Source of the DNA: Erythrobacter sp. 3-20A1M
GTDB lineage: Bacteria; Pseudomonadota; Alphaproteobacteria; Sphingomonadales; Sphingomonadaceae
NCBI RefSeq assembly: GCF_018636735.1
Contig: NZ_CP045200.1
Coordinates: 372,001 to 436,000, forward strand
Direction of reading: 5' to 3'
Length of the DNA stretch: 64,000 nucleotides
Shown one piece after another: positions 1 through 8,288 of the stretch. Each line of letters begins with the position of its first letter. The first letter of the stretch is position 1. The translations under genes and the position numbers were made by a program. The notes beneath the pieces are model-generated. The model worked only from the letters and a program-made list of their open reading frames with translations. It made no database searches and was not told the origin of the DNA.

Positions 1-1224
1 CTGCCCGACGACCCATTCGGTCATCGAACGACCGAGTGCGGTCTGTTCAACCAGAGGAACGAACTCGCCGGGCGAAATCGCGCCCAGTTGGGGATGGTTC
101 CAACGCAGTAGCGCCTCGACCCCTGTATGCCGACCGGAAGCAAGCTCGATCCGGGGTTGATAGACCAGGCTCAGCTGATCGGGGCTTTGCAGCGCCGTGC
201 CGAAATCGTTCAGCAGGGCAAAGCGCCGGCCATTGCGTTGATCGCTGGCCGGATTGTACCGCGCTCGACCGGAAGAGGTTTCCCGCGCGTCGTCGGCGGC
301 GCCGGAGGCGCGGTGGAAGACATCGCGGGCGGAAACCTCTCCGATCGTGAAATCGAAAACGCCGATGGAAGGATCGGCGGTGATCGGGACCCCCTCGCAC
401 GAGAGCGGCTCTTTCAGCGCGGCGACGATGCGATCCGCCAGCGCGTAACTTTCGAGCAAATCGCCTTCGATCAGGACCGCACAGCGGGTCCTGCCGGTAT
501 GGAATACCCGGGCGCCTTCACCCGCGGCATTGGTGACGGCGGAAAGTGCCTGTTGCATGATCATGCTGACACTTTCGCTCCCCATGACGCGCACGGTGTA
601 ATCGGCACGCGTCGGCGATAGCACATCGATGGAAAGGAGCGCTGCGGGCTTGCCCGCCGCGTGCGAGGCCAGGCTTTCCACCTCTTCGCGCAGCCGCAGC
701 TGGTTGGGATGGCCGGTTCCGGCGTCGACTTGTCCGACGCGGTTCTGGAGATCGATCTGGCTCATCACCAGGCCTGCCAGATCCTGCAGAACCTCGCCCT
801 CGCCCTCGCGCAGATCGCGGGCTTCTTCATCGACCACGCATAACGTGCCCAGGCCGTGGCCGTCCCGCGTGAACAGGGGCGCGCCGGCGTAGAAACGGAT
901 ACCGGCCTTAGCGAGCGGGGAGCCGATGAAACGCTCGTCCTCGTTCAGATCGCGCACGACGAAAACACCGTCGCCCTCGATCGCGTAGGAGCACGGCGCC
1001 TGTTCGCGCGGAATCTCGGTCAGATCGACGCCGACCTTGCTCTTGAACCACTGGCGATCGCGATCGGTCAGCGAAATGGTCGACACGGGCGCCTTCAGGA
1101 GTTGGCTGGCCAACCGGGTCAGGCGATCGAAACTGTCACTGGGCGGGCTGTCGAGCAGCTTCAGATCGCGCAGCGCATTCAGGCGCGCTTCCTCGTTGAC
1201 AGTATGGTCGAGCAGCTTTTCCAT
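1..1224 (-). CDS. GAF - degenerate GGDEF - EAL domain protein (3' end outside window)
   Basis: I translated this reading frame by hand. It has an ATG at 1224 and stays open to the left edge of the window (408 codons seen), so the C-terminus is missing. Residues about 20-160 look like a GAF sensor (motifs DRQWFKSKVG, APLFTRDGHGLGTLCVVD). Residues about 170-310 occupy a GGDEF position, but the signature is replaced by HTGRTRCAVLIEG, so cyclase activity is unlikely. An EAL domain begins with GVEALLRWNHP and contains SPGEFVPLVE. By family knowledge EAL domains hydrolyse cyclic di-GMP. The catalytic metal residues further on lie outside the window, so activity cannot be judged. It is transcribed divergently from ybeY. 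Confidence 0.85.
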   Translation of the reverse strand, partial: MEKLLDHTVNEEARLNALRDLKLLDSPPSDSFDRLTRLASQLLKAPVSTISLTDRDRQWFKSKVGVDLTEIPREQAPCSYAIEGDGVFVVRDLNEDERFIGSPLAKAGIRFYAGAPLFTRDGHGLGTLCVVDEEARDLREGEGEVLQDLAGLVMSQIDLQNRVGQVDAGTGHPNQLRLREEVESLASHAAGKPAALLSIDVLSPTRADYTVRVMGSESVSMIMQQALSAVTNAAGEGARVFHTGRTRCAVLIEGDLLESYALADRIVAALKEPLSCEGVPITADPSIGVFDFTIGEVSARDVFHRASGAADDARETSSGRARYNPASDQRNGRRFALLNDFGTALQSPDQLSLVYQPRIELASGRHTGVEALLRWNHPQLGAISPGEFVPLVEQTALGRSMTEWVVGQ

Positions 1225-1418
1225 GAAGACCCCGTTACGTACAAGCCGCAGTGTCGAGCCAAGCTGTTAAAAATCCATTTAAATCGGTTGCATTTCAGAA
1301 CGATAAGGGGGCCCTGTGCGAGGCTCGTTTCCCGTGGCTCGGCTTGCAGTTTCAGGAAGCAGCGAACCGGTATAGGGCCGCGATATGACGAAGATTCGCG
1401 AAGCTGGGGGCATCCGCG

Positions 1419-1904
1419 ATGCAGATTGAAACCGACATCCGGAACTGGCCGGACGGAGCGTGGGAGGAACTGGCGCGCCAGGCGGCAGATGCCGCCGTAC
1501 AGGTGGAGCCTGCGCTGGGAAATCCGCGGCTCGAGGCGAGCGTATTGTTCACTTCCGATACCGAGGTTCACACGCTCAACCGCGAATGGCGCGACAGGGA
1601 CAAGCCGACTAACGTGCTGTCCTTCCCCATGCTGGAACGCGACGAACTGCTTTCTCTGCCACCGGATGGCCCGCCCGAACTGCTCGGCGATATCGCACTG
1701 GCGCACGAGACCTGCGCGCGCGAGGCGGCGGAAAAGGCTATCTCGCTGGCGGATCATGCGACGCACCTGATCGTGCACGGCCTGCTGCATCTCGCCGGCC
1801 ACGATCATGTCGACAGCGACGATCAGGCCGAGGCGATGGAGGCGCTGGAGATCAAGGCGCTTGCACTGATGGGCCTTGCCGACCCATATGGGGATCGCAA
1901 CTGA
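1419..1904 (+). CDS. ybeY: Endoribonuclease YbeY (rRNA maturation factor)
   Basis: This 161-residue protein carries the YbeY zinc signature HGLLHLAGHDH, with ligands H120, H124 and H130. YbeY is a zinc-dependent single-strand endoribonuclease involved in 16S rRNA 3' maturation and ribosome quality control. Length and motif position are normal for the family. The start at 1419 has only a weak purine-rich stretch upstream (about 1401-1410), and an ATG at 1385 is out of frame. corC follows after 20 bp, the usual pairing. phoH, normally just upstream, is absent here. Confidence 0.95.
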   Translation: MQIETDIRNWPDGAWEELARQAADAAVQVEPALGNPRLEASVLFTSDTEVHTLNREWRDRDKPTNVLSFPMLERDELLSLPPDGPPELLGDIALAHETCAREAAEKAISLADHATHLIVHGLLHLAGHDHVDSDDQAEAMEALEIKALALMGLADPYGDRN

Positions 1905-1924
1905 CGGGAGTGCATTAAGGGGCC

Positions 1925-2839
1925 ATGCCCGAGACCGATTCCTCCGCCGGAGACGCGGACAGTAGAGGCGGGCTTTGGCTCGCCATCCGCAAATTGTTCG
2001 ACGCAGAGGGCGACCGCTCGCTGCGCGCCCAGCTCGAAGAAGCGATCGACGAGCACGAGGGCGACCACCCCGATTCGGACGACGACGCGCCGCCCGGCGG
2101 CGACCTGTCGCGGGTGGAGCGCCAGATGTTGCGCAACCTCCTTCATTTCAGCGAGCACGACGCCGACGACGTGGCGATCCCGCGGGGCGAGATCGTGGCG
2201 ATCGACGCGCGCGCCAACTGGGACGATCTGCTCGCGATCTTCTCCGAACACGGCCATTCGCGCCTGCCGGTCTATCGCGAGCAACTGGACGACGTGATCG
2301 GGATGATCCACATCAAGGATGTCTTCCCCTACCTCACCAATGGCAAGCCGCCGCCCGCCGACTGGACCGTGCTTATGCGCCAGCCGCTGTTCGTGCCGCA
2401 AAGCCGCAACGCGCTGGACGTGCTGGCCGACATGCGCAGCCGCCGCATTCACCTGGCGGTGGTGGTGGACGAGTTCTCCGGCACGGACGGGATCATCACG
2501 ATCGAGGATCTGGTCGAGGAAATCGTGGGCGAGATCGAGGACGAGCACGACGACGCGCCCGAACAATGGATCACTCCCATCGGCGAGGGAATGTGGGACT
2601 GCGACGCCCGCGCCGAGCTGGAGGATGTGGGCGAGCAGATCGATCCGCGCCTGGCCGAGATCGAGGAATCGGTCGACACGCTGGGCGGCATGACCTTCGT
2701 GCTGGCCGAACAGGTTCCGCCCGTCGGCACGATCGTGGCGCATCCCAGCGGCTGGCAGATCGAGGTTACCGCGGGCGACGAAACGCATGTGACGCGCCTC
2801 AGGCTCCACCCGCCGGTCGAGACGCAGGAAGAGGATTAA
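1925..2839 (+). CDS. corC: Hemolysin/CorC-family CBS-domain protein
   Basis: This is a 304-residue soluble CorC/TlyC-type protein. A CBS pair spans about residues 75-200 (VAIDARANWDDLLAIFSEHG; GIITIEDLVEEIVGEIEDEH). The C-terminal CorC/HlyC transporter-associated domain spans about 220-300. The N-terminal transmembrane DUF21 domain of larger relatives is lacking, as is usual for CorC next to ybeY. The family is linked to magnesium and cobalt efflux. It lies 20 bp after ybeY and is probably cotranscribed with it. The apolipoprotein N-acyltransferase gene lnt, which often follows, is not present. Confidence 0.9.
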   Translation: MPETDSSAGDADSRGGLWLAIRKLFDAEGDRSLRAQLEEAIDEHEGDHPDSDDDAPPGGDLSRVERQMLRNLLHFSEHDADDVAIPRGEIVAIDARANWDDLLAIFSEHGHSRLPVYREQLDDVIGMIHIKDVFPYLTNGKPPPADWTVLMRQPLFVPQSRNALDVLADMRSRRIHLAVVVDEFSGTDGIITIEDLVEEIVGEIEDEHDDAPEQWITPIGEGMWDCDARAELEDVGEQIDPRLAEIEESVDTLGGMTFVLAEQVPPVGTIVAHPSGWQIEVTAGDETHVTRLRLHPPVETQEED

Positions 2840-2907
2840 CCCTACTCTTCGCACCTGCAGCAAATCCGCGCTCGACATGATGCGTGCGCCGACGCAATGT
2901 GCACGCC

Positions 2908-3792
2908 ATGGCCATTCGCCGCCTCCCCCCTTTGCGCGCGCTCGAGGCGTTCATGCGCACCGTGCGCCTGGGTTCCGCTCGGGCCGCGGCGGACGAGCTG
3001 GGCCTGAGCCCCTCGGCGCTCAGCCGGCGGATCACCAGCCTGGAGGAGTTCATCGGGCGCAAGCTGTTCACCCGTGCGCGCCAGACGATGCAGCTGACCG
3101 ACGAGGGGCACCAGTTCTACGAGGCGATCCATCCGCATTTCGAGGCGCTGGCCCGCGCGGTCGAAAGCCAGTCGGACAGCGTTTCGGTGCTGCGCCTCCA
3201 TCTGGGCGTGCTGCCGCTGTTCGGAACCCAGCGGTTGTTCCCGCGGCTGGGCGAGCTGCGCAAGCTGCATCCGTTGCTCCATATCGACATCGACACCGGC
3301 CCCCATCTGGAAGGGCGCGTGGGCGATACGCTCGACGCGGCGATCATCCTCAGCCGGGGGCCGGACACGTCCCTACACGCGATCCGGCTGGACGAGAACA
3401 AGGTCCACGCCATCGTCAGCCGCACTCTGGCCGACACGATCGGCCCCGATCCGGACTTGAATACTCTCGCGAAACAGACCTTCCTCGTCCATAACGAGCT
3501 GCCCGAAAGCTTTACCGCATGGAAGAACGCGCTGGACATGCGAGACCTAGAACCAGCCGCGATCGACCATTTCGATTCCGGTTCGATCATGCTGGAAGCC
3601 GCGGCGCAGGGCCTGGGCATCGCGATCATGCACGACGACCACCGTCGGCGCGCCGCCGATCCACGCCTGACCGACCTCTTCGATATCGAGGTCGAAAGCC
3701 CCTACAGCTACTGGTTCGTGTGCAAGCGCGCCGCGCTGGAGGAACGCCCCGTGCGCCTGTTCCACGACTGGCTGGTTAGGGCGGGCCTGTAG
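2908..3792 (+). CDS. LysR-family transcriptional regulator
   Basis: This 294-residue regulator has an N-terminal winged helix-turn-helix (about residues 5-62, containing SARAAADELGLSPSALSRRI) and a LysR substrate-binding domain to the C-terminus. The ALEAFMRTVRLGS opening and the overall form resemble the GcvA-like branch. I chose the ATG at 2908; an in-frame GTG at 2884 would add eight basic residues with no better ribosome site. No divergent target gene is adjacent (corC is upstream on the same strand), so the regulon and ligand cannot be inferred. Confidence 0.9.
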   Translation: MAIRRLPPLRALEAFMRTVRLGSARAAADELGLSPSALSRRITSLEEFIGRKLFTRARQTMQLTDEGHQFYEAIHPHFEALARAVESQSDSVSVLRLHLGVLPLFGTQRLFPRLGELRKLHPLLHIDIDTGPHLEGRVGDTLDAAIILSRGPDTSLHAIRLDENKVHAIVSRTLADTIGPDPDLNTLAKQTFLVHNELPESFTAWKNALDMRDLEPAAIDHFDSGSIMLEAAAQGLGIAIMHDDHRRRAADPRLTDLFDIEVESPYSYWFVCKRAALEERPVRLFHDWLVRAGL

Positions 3793-3830
3793 CAGGCACG
3801 ACTGCCCTTGCTCGATTTTCCGGCGACCGG

Positions 3831-4613
3831 TCAGATCAGGCCGTAGCGAAGCCCCCGCGCGACCGCGTCGGCCAGCGTGGTCGCGCCGAGCTTGCGCCTC
3901 AGATTGCCCGCATGCATGTCCACAGTCGCTAGCGAAATGCCGAGCCTGTAGGCGATCTGCTTGCGCTGCGCCCCTTCCGCCAGCCAGGCGAGAACGTCCC
4001 GCTCGCGCCGGGTCAGGCGACCGGAAAAGCCGTCCATGTCGGCATGCAGCCGCGGCGCGATCCGGTCCAGCAGAGCATGGGCCGCGACATTGAGTTCGCC
4101 CAGCATACCCTTGATATGCCTGCCGCTGCCGCGCTCCCCTGCGAAGGCAAAGCCGAAATAGCGCCCGCTGGCGGGCGTGGCCCGGGGCACGGTATTGCCG
4201 ACCAGGGCCACGCCTTCGACGATGCCGTGCCGCGCGCATTCGCGCTGGACAGCGACGGACGACGGATTGAACTCCGCGATCTCGTCCAGCGCCGGCAATC
4301 CGATCTCGAAATTCGCCACCGGTTGTGCAGGCGAAAGCAGCGCCGCGCGGCGCAGGATGTAGTCGTGCTCCGACAATTCCTCGATAAATTCTTCGACGAA
4401 GGGGTCCGGGAGAAGGGAGCCGCTGAACGCGCGCGCCTGGCCGGACCCCTCCTCATCCAGCATGAAACCGCCGAAATTGCAGTGTTCGACACCGCGCTTG
4501 TGAAGATAGGCATAGAATGCGGCGATCGCCCTCTCTTCGCCCGCGCGACCCGCCTCGCCCTGGCTCCGGCAATCGTGCAGTTCCGAGATTAGATCGATGA
4601 ACTCCGGCCCCAT
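3831..4613 (-). CDS. LuxR-family regulator (orphan, autoinducer-domain-like N-terminus)
   Basis: This is a 260-residue protein. The C-terminal GerE/LuxR helix-turn-helix is clear (LTRRERDVLAWLAEG, then LGISLATVDMHAGNLRRKL). The N-terminal 180 residues have the size and layout of an autoinducer-binding domain (HCNFGGFMLDEE; EFIEELSEHDYILRRAALL), but several canonical ligand residues are not obvious. The start at 4613 is preceded by AGGAGG; longer in-frame extensions lack such a site. No luxI-type synthase is in the window, so this is a LuxR solo here. It is transcribed away from the outer-membrane protein gene starting at 4735. Confidence 0.8.
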   Translation of the reverse strand: MGPEFIDLISELHDCRSQGEAGRAGEERAIAAFYAYLHKRGVEHCNFGGFMLDEEGSGQARAFSGSLLPDPFVEEFIEELSEHDYILRRAALLSPAQPVANFEIGLPALDEIAEFNPSSVAVQRECARHGIVEGVALVGNTVPRATPASGRYFGFAFAGERGSGRHIKGMLGELNVAAHALLDRIAPRLHADMDGFSGRLTRRERDVLAWLAEGAQRKQIAYRLGISLATVDMHAGNLRRKLGATTLADAVARGLRYGLI

Positions 4614-4734
4614 CCCCGCCTCCTGTCGCCGCGAAAATACCCAACTTCTCCTAGATGGCAAACACACCCCTCCGCCGGGAATAACGCGTGTCAGCAGACC
4701 GGCTCACTCGACCGGACAAAGACAGGAGGAAACC

Positions 4735-5436
4735 TTGGACTGGAAATTTGCCTACGGACCCGCGCTCGCCCTGATCGCTACGCCGGTCGCGGCGCAGGAG
4801 GCCGATCCGATCGCTGACGAGACCAGGGAGCAGGAGGGAGGCGTGGTCTCGGCGGCCATCGGGGGCGGTACGCTGGGAATCGGACCGGAGGTGGGATGGC
4901 GCTTCTCCGACCATATGGGTGTCCGCGCGGACGCGAGTTTCCTGCGTGTCGGTGCCGATCCGTCGAGCGACGATCTGGACTACGACGCCCGGCTGAAGCT
5001 GCAATCCTACGGCGCGATGGTCGATGTCTATCCATTCGGCGGCGCGTTCCGCATCTCTGCCGGTGCCCGGATAAACCGCAACCGGGCCGACCTGCTGGCC
5101 CAGCTACCGGGCGAGGGTTCGGTCGGCCTGGGCGACGGGACCTATACCGCCGCACAGGTCGGCAGGATTTCCGGGGAAGCGGACGTGAAAGGGTTCGCGC
5201 CCGCCTTCACCCTGGGATGGGGAGGATCGAAGCGCCGCGGCATGTTCATCGCGGCGGATGCCGGCGTCCTGCTGCAAGGGTCGGTTCGGGTCCGCGAATT
5301 CACCGCAACGGGCACCAGCAGCGGCGATCCAGATTTCCGCGCGGACCTCGAACAGGAACGGCAGGCGATCCAGGACGATGTCGACGATTACAAGGTCTAC
5401 CCGATCGTCACCCTCAGGATCGGTTATCGGTTCTGA
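4735..5436 (+). CDS. Outer-membrane beta-barrel protein
   Basis: The best start is TTG at 4735, placed after a strong AGGAGG (4724-4729). It gives a 233-residue precursor with a signal peptide ending near ATPVAAQEA. The mature part alternates polar and hydrophobic residues in strands and ends in a terminal aromatic (IGYRF), the signature recognised by the BAM complex. The repeated glycine-rich strands resemble small eight-strand barrels. No specific function can be given. Its last 13 bp overlap the end of the convergent ATP-grasp gene. The 121 bp shared with the divergent LuxR gene presumably hold promoters for both. Confidence 0.75.
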   Translation: MDWKFAYGPALALIATPVAAQEADPIADETREQEGGVVSAAIGGGTLGIGPEVGWRFSDHMGVRADASFLRVGADPSSDDLDYDARLKLQSYGAMVDVYPFGGAFRISAGARINRNRADLLAQLPGEGSVGLGDGTYTAAQVGRISGEADVKGFAPAFTLGWGGSKRRGMFIAADAGVLLQGSVRVREFTATGTSSGDPDFRADLEQERQAIQDDVDDYKVYPIVTLRIGYRF

Positions 5437-6329
5437 GCATCGGTCCAGGGTGATGGAAAACCGACAATCGCGTTGCCGAACGCATCTTGGCGGAACTGCC
5501 GCACATCGCCGCCCTTCGTTGCCCGCGACCGCTCTTTTCGCGCCGCATGCCAAAGCCTGCCCAGTTCGAAATCCACCCAATCAGCGCCGAATGGGTCTAG
5601 ACCCGATCCGGGATAGAGCGCGAACTCGCCGAACAGCGGGCCGGTGCACCCTTCGAAGAAATCGACGCGCAAGAAGTCACGGCCTTGCGAAAGGATCTCC
5701 GCCGCTTCCAGCATCGCCTTCAGGCTGCGCGGCGGCGGAGGCTCGTCACGGCTAGGGACCAGTTGGCGGAAATCGCGATCGTGCAGGATCCAGCGGTGGT
5801 CGCTCGCCCTGTCCAGATGGACTTGTATATGCGTCGCCTGGCCCCCGAACACGTAAATCTTGTAATCGACCGGCAGCGTTCGTCCGTCGCCCAGCAGGCA
5901 TTCCGCCATCAATCCGGCCGGGATGTCGCGATAGGCCCACTCGTCCAGCCAACCGCCGTAGGATCGCCGGCGCCACCGTTCCGAACGGCGCGCCGCCGCT
6001 CGCCACTCGGCATCGTTCCTGACCGGCCGGTATTGTTTGCACCCGTGCCTGCTCTTCACCATTGCCGCCGCCCCGAACGGGCGATCCATCGGCATGATCT
6101 CTCCCGTCCATAGGAGCGGCAGCACCGCCTCGCGGCCGAGCAGATGCGTCGCCAGTTTCTTCGAGGCAACCTTGTCGAGAAGCTGCGGCTGGTCCGGCGA
6201 GCGATCGTTGAGCTTGCGCCACTGGACCCACTCGGTGAAGCGGGTTGGCCGTTCGAGGTCGGGCCGTCGTCCGAAGCGCCAGAGATAGGTCAATTCGACG
6301 CGCAACCGCGCGTATCCCTCGCCATGCAT
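5424..6329 (-). CDS. TupA-like ATP-grasp protein
   Basis: This 301-residue protein matches the TupA-like ATP-grasp family: an N-terminal TRFTEWVQWRKL block, then VKSRHGCKQYR, VDYKIYVFGGQ, a DFLRVDFFEG motif and GEFALYPGSGLDPF. The DFLRVDFF and GEF residues match the acidic metal/ATP site of the fold. The family is related to the teichuronopeptide polymerase TupA and is often found in capsule or exopolysaccharide loci, where ATP-dependent amide or ester ligation is proposed. Here it sits alone, with no glycosyltransferases nearby, so the substrate is unknown. Confidence 0.8.
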   Translation of the reverse strand: MHGEGYARLRVELTYLWRFGRRPDLERPTRFTEWVQWRKLNDRSPDQPQLLDKVASKKLATHLLGREAVLPLLWTGEIMPMDRPFGAAAMVKSRHGCKQYRPVRNDAEWRAAARRSERWRRRSYGGWLDEWAYRDIPAGLMAECLLGDGRTLPVDYKIYVFGGQATHIQVHLDRASDHRWILHDRDFRQLVPSRDEPPPPRSLKAMLEAAEILSQGRDFLRVDFFEGCTGPLFGEFALYPGSGLDPFGADWVDFELGRLWHAARKERSRATKGGDVRQFRQDAFGNAIVGFPSPWTDAQNR

Positions 6330-6368
6330 CCGCTGCGTCCCCCGACCTTTACCGGAGGACCCGGTAAT

Positions 6369-6956
6369 TCACGCTATGGAATAGTCGATCGGCTTGAAGG
6401 TTCCGCCGCACGAATCGTAGGCCGAGCAGGCGGTCAGGCCGATCACGCAATCCATCAGCGCTTCCAGCACGATCCGGTCGCCTGGTTCGGTCGGAGGCGG
6501 CAAGACCTGCAGGCGACCGCTGTCCTGTTCGACCGGCACGTTCATGAAGACGTTGAACGCGGTCGGGATGGCGTCCGGTTCGATGCCGTAGGGGGCAAGC
6601 GCTTCCGCCAAATTGCCGAAGCAGCCGCGATGAACCGGTTTGTCCGCGTAGAAGTGACGGAACGTCGCCTCGCTGCATGGCGTCAGCAGGAAATCGTGCG
6701 TGCCGCAGCTATCCTCCACGATCTCAAGCATCGGATTGGAGCGGTTGGACCACAAGCGGTTGCCTGTGGTGAGCTTGATCGTCTCTTCGTAATCGAAGGT
6801 GCGGCCATTGGAGATGACCTCACGCGGATCGGCCTGCGAAAACGCGAGCAAGTCGGACACCTGCCCACCTTCCGGGTCGATCACGGTCAGCCGCTGCCCC
6901 TTCTCGACCACGAAGGCGGTGCCGCTGCGCGGCGGAATCGTCTGCGCCCCGCTCAT
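6369..6956 (-). CDS. DUF1989 protein (urea carboxylase-associated / carboxyguanidine deiminase-like)
   Basis: This 195-residue protein belongs to the DUF1989 family. Markers are an N-terminal PPRSGTAFVVEKGQRLTVID, EGGQVSDLLAF, LWSNRSNPMLEIVEDSCGTHDFLLTPC and the C-terminal LTACSAYDSCGGTFKPIDY. Family members are accessory proteins of urea amidolyase clusters, and two of them form carboxyguanidine deiminase. The start at 6956 forms an ATGA overlap with the stop of the upstream YqcI/YcgG gene, so the two are translationally coupled. No urea carboxylase or allophanate hydrolase gene is in the window. Conserved Cys, Asp and His residues suggest an enzyme, but its substrate is unproven. Confidence 0.85.
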   Translation of the reverse strand: MSGAQTIPPRSGTAFVVEKGQRLTVIDPEGGQVSDLLAFSQADPREVISNGRTFDYEETIKLTTGNRLWSNRSNPMLEIVEDSCGTHDFLLTPCSEATFRHFYADKPVHRGCFGNLAEALAPYGIEPDAIPTAFNVFMNVPVEQDSGRLQVLPPPTEPGDRIVLEALMDCVIGLTACSAYDSCGGTFKPIDYSIA

Positions 6957-7636
6957 GCGCGCGGATCCCGGAAGGGGCACTGCCATTCCGCGTCCACCTT
7001 GCGCCCGCTATACTGGCGCGCCTCGCTGCTTTCGCCATGGCGCGACAGCATCGGGTTGATGTCGCCCGCCAGCGCCACGTCGCGTTCGAGTATCCGCTCG
7101 CGCATGCGCTCGTAGCGGCCTTCCTCCCGCAAGCGCTCGAACTGGTCGTGCAGGTTGAACACCAGCGTCGGATTGGGGAAGCGGCGCGCGGGCCGCGATG
7201 CGTGGGGATGAAGCCCGACGACGAAGAACGCCTCGCCGCCGAAGCTGAGAGAAAAATCGGGGTGGGTGGGATCCGCGCTGACCTGCCGATCATAATCCTG
7301 CCCCAGCCATGCATCCTTGTCGGCGAAGCTCTGCAGACGGGTCCACATCGCCCGTTCGAACGCCTGTTCGTCGAGATCGAGCGGACCCTCGAACACGACC
7401 GCTAGACTGCGCAGTTCCTCCCGATTGGCCGGCGCCGCCCAAGCCCATTCGAGTAGCTTGCGGTGCAGTTCCACATCGTTCCAGCCGCTGGTCAGGTCGC
7501 GCGCGGTTTCGACCCGCAGATTGTCCCGCGCCAGCGCCGATTTCGCACCCACGCAGGGGAAGTCCGGCGCGCGAATCCTGTCGACGAACGTCTGTGCGAG
7601 CGTCTGCTCGCGGCTCTCGGCAATATCCAATCCCAT
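6953..7636 (-). CDS. YqcI/YcgG family protein (heme-dependent N-oxygenase-like)
   Basis: This 227-residue protein shows the YqcI/YcgG hallmarks: FPCVGAKSA near the N-terminus, then SFGGEAFFVVGLHPHASRPARRF and PTLVFNLHDQFERLR. Characterised relatives are heme proteins that hydroxylate guanidino nitrogens: DcsA in D-cycloserine synthesis and GntA in guanitoxin synthesis. Substrate and heme binding here are inferred from the family. The ATG at 7636 lies only 5 bp after the T-run of a strong terminator, with no ribosome site between, so how it is expressed is puzzling. The stop overlaps the DUF1989 start. Confidence 0.85.
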   Translation of the reverse strand: MGLDIAESREQTLAQTFVDRIRAPDFPCVGAKSALARDNLRVETARDLTSGWNDVELHRKLLEWAWAAPANREELRSLAVVFEGPLDLDEQAFERAMWTRLQSFADKDAWLGQDYDRQVSADPTHPDFSLSFGGEAFFVVGLHPHASRPARRFPNPTLVFNLHDQFERLREEGRYERMRERILERDVALAGDINPMLSRHGESSEARQYSGRKVDAEWQCPFRDPRA

Positions 7637-7641
7637 GTCCG

Positions 7642-7674
7642 AAAAAAGAACGGGACCGAAAAACGGTCCCGCTC
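7642..7674 (-). terminator. Rho-independent terminator of the cyclophilin gene
   Basis: Read on the minus strand, GAGCGGGACCG pairs with CGGTCCCGTTC around a TTTTT loop (one G-T pair). The stem is followed directly by six T residues at 7647-7642. It lies 31 bp downstream of the cyclophilin stop and immediately upstream of the next start codon at 7636. Confidence 0.9.
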
Positions 7675-7704
7675 CTCACATTAATCAATCTCGGCGCGTT
7701 GGGC

Positions 7705-8169
7705 TCAGGACACCGACGCCTTGGTGATCTTGCCGGGATTGCGCGGCGGCTCGCCCTTGGGCAGCGCGTCGACATGTTCCATGCCGCTCTCGACCTGGCC
7801 CCAGACGGTGTATTGCCCGTCGAGGAAGTGCGCGTCGTCGAAGCAGATGAAGAACTGCGAATTGGCGCTGTCGGGTACTTGGGTGCGCGCCATGGAGCAG
7901 GTCCCGCGCACATGCGGCTCGCTGTTGAATTCCGCCTTCAGGTCGGGCTTGTCGCTGCCGCTCATCCCGGTGCCGGTCGGATCGCCGCCCTGCGCCATGA
8001 AGCCAGGGATCACACGGTGGAACACGACGCCGTCGTAGAAGCCGTCCTTCGCCAGTTCGGTGATGCGCTCGACATGGCCGGGGGCGAGGTCGGGCCGCAG
8101 CTTGATGACGACGTCGCCGCCCTCGCCATTGCCGGTATCGAGAGTGAGGGTGAGGGTTTCGTCGGCCAT
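7705..8169 (-). CDS. Peptidyl-prolyl cis-trans isomerase, cyclophilin type
   Basis: This is a 154-residue cytoplasmic cyclophilin with no signal peptide. Motifs are FYDGVVFHRVIPGFMAQGGD, the active-site region RGTCSMART, SANSQFFICF and YTVWGQVESGMEHVD. It catalyses proline isomerisation in protein folding. The start at 8169 is preceded by AGGAGA at a good distance; an in-frame upstream codon at 8244 lacks support. It is followed by a strong terminator, so it is probably monocistronic. It diverges from mgtE across a gap of about 120 bp. Confidence 0.95.
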   Translation of the reverse strand: MADETLTLTLDTGNGEGGDVVIKLRPDLAPGHVERITELAKDGFYDGVVFHRVIPGFMAQGGDPTGTGMSGSDKPDLKAEFNSEPHVRGTCSMARTQVPDSANSQFFICFDDAHFLDGQYTVWGQVESGMEHVDALPKGEPPRNPGKITKASVS

Positions 8170-8288
8170 TGCGGTATTCTCCTGATCGTTCGTATCGGGT
8201 TTTCGTGTCGCGCGCCGATATAGGGGCGATGCGCACAATGTCACGCCGCGCGGCTTGTCTTTCGTGGGCGCTGGCCTAGAGGCGGGAC

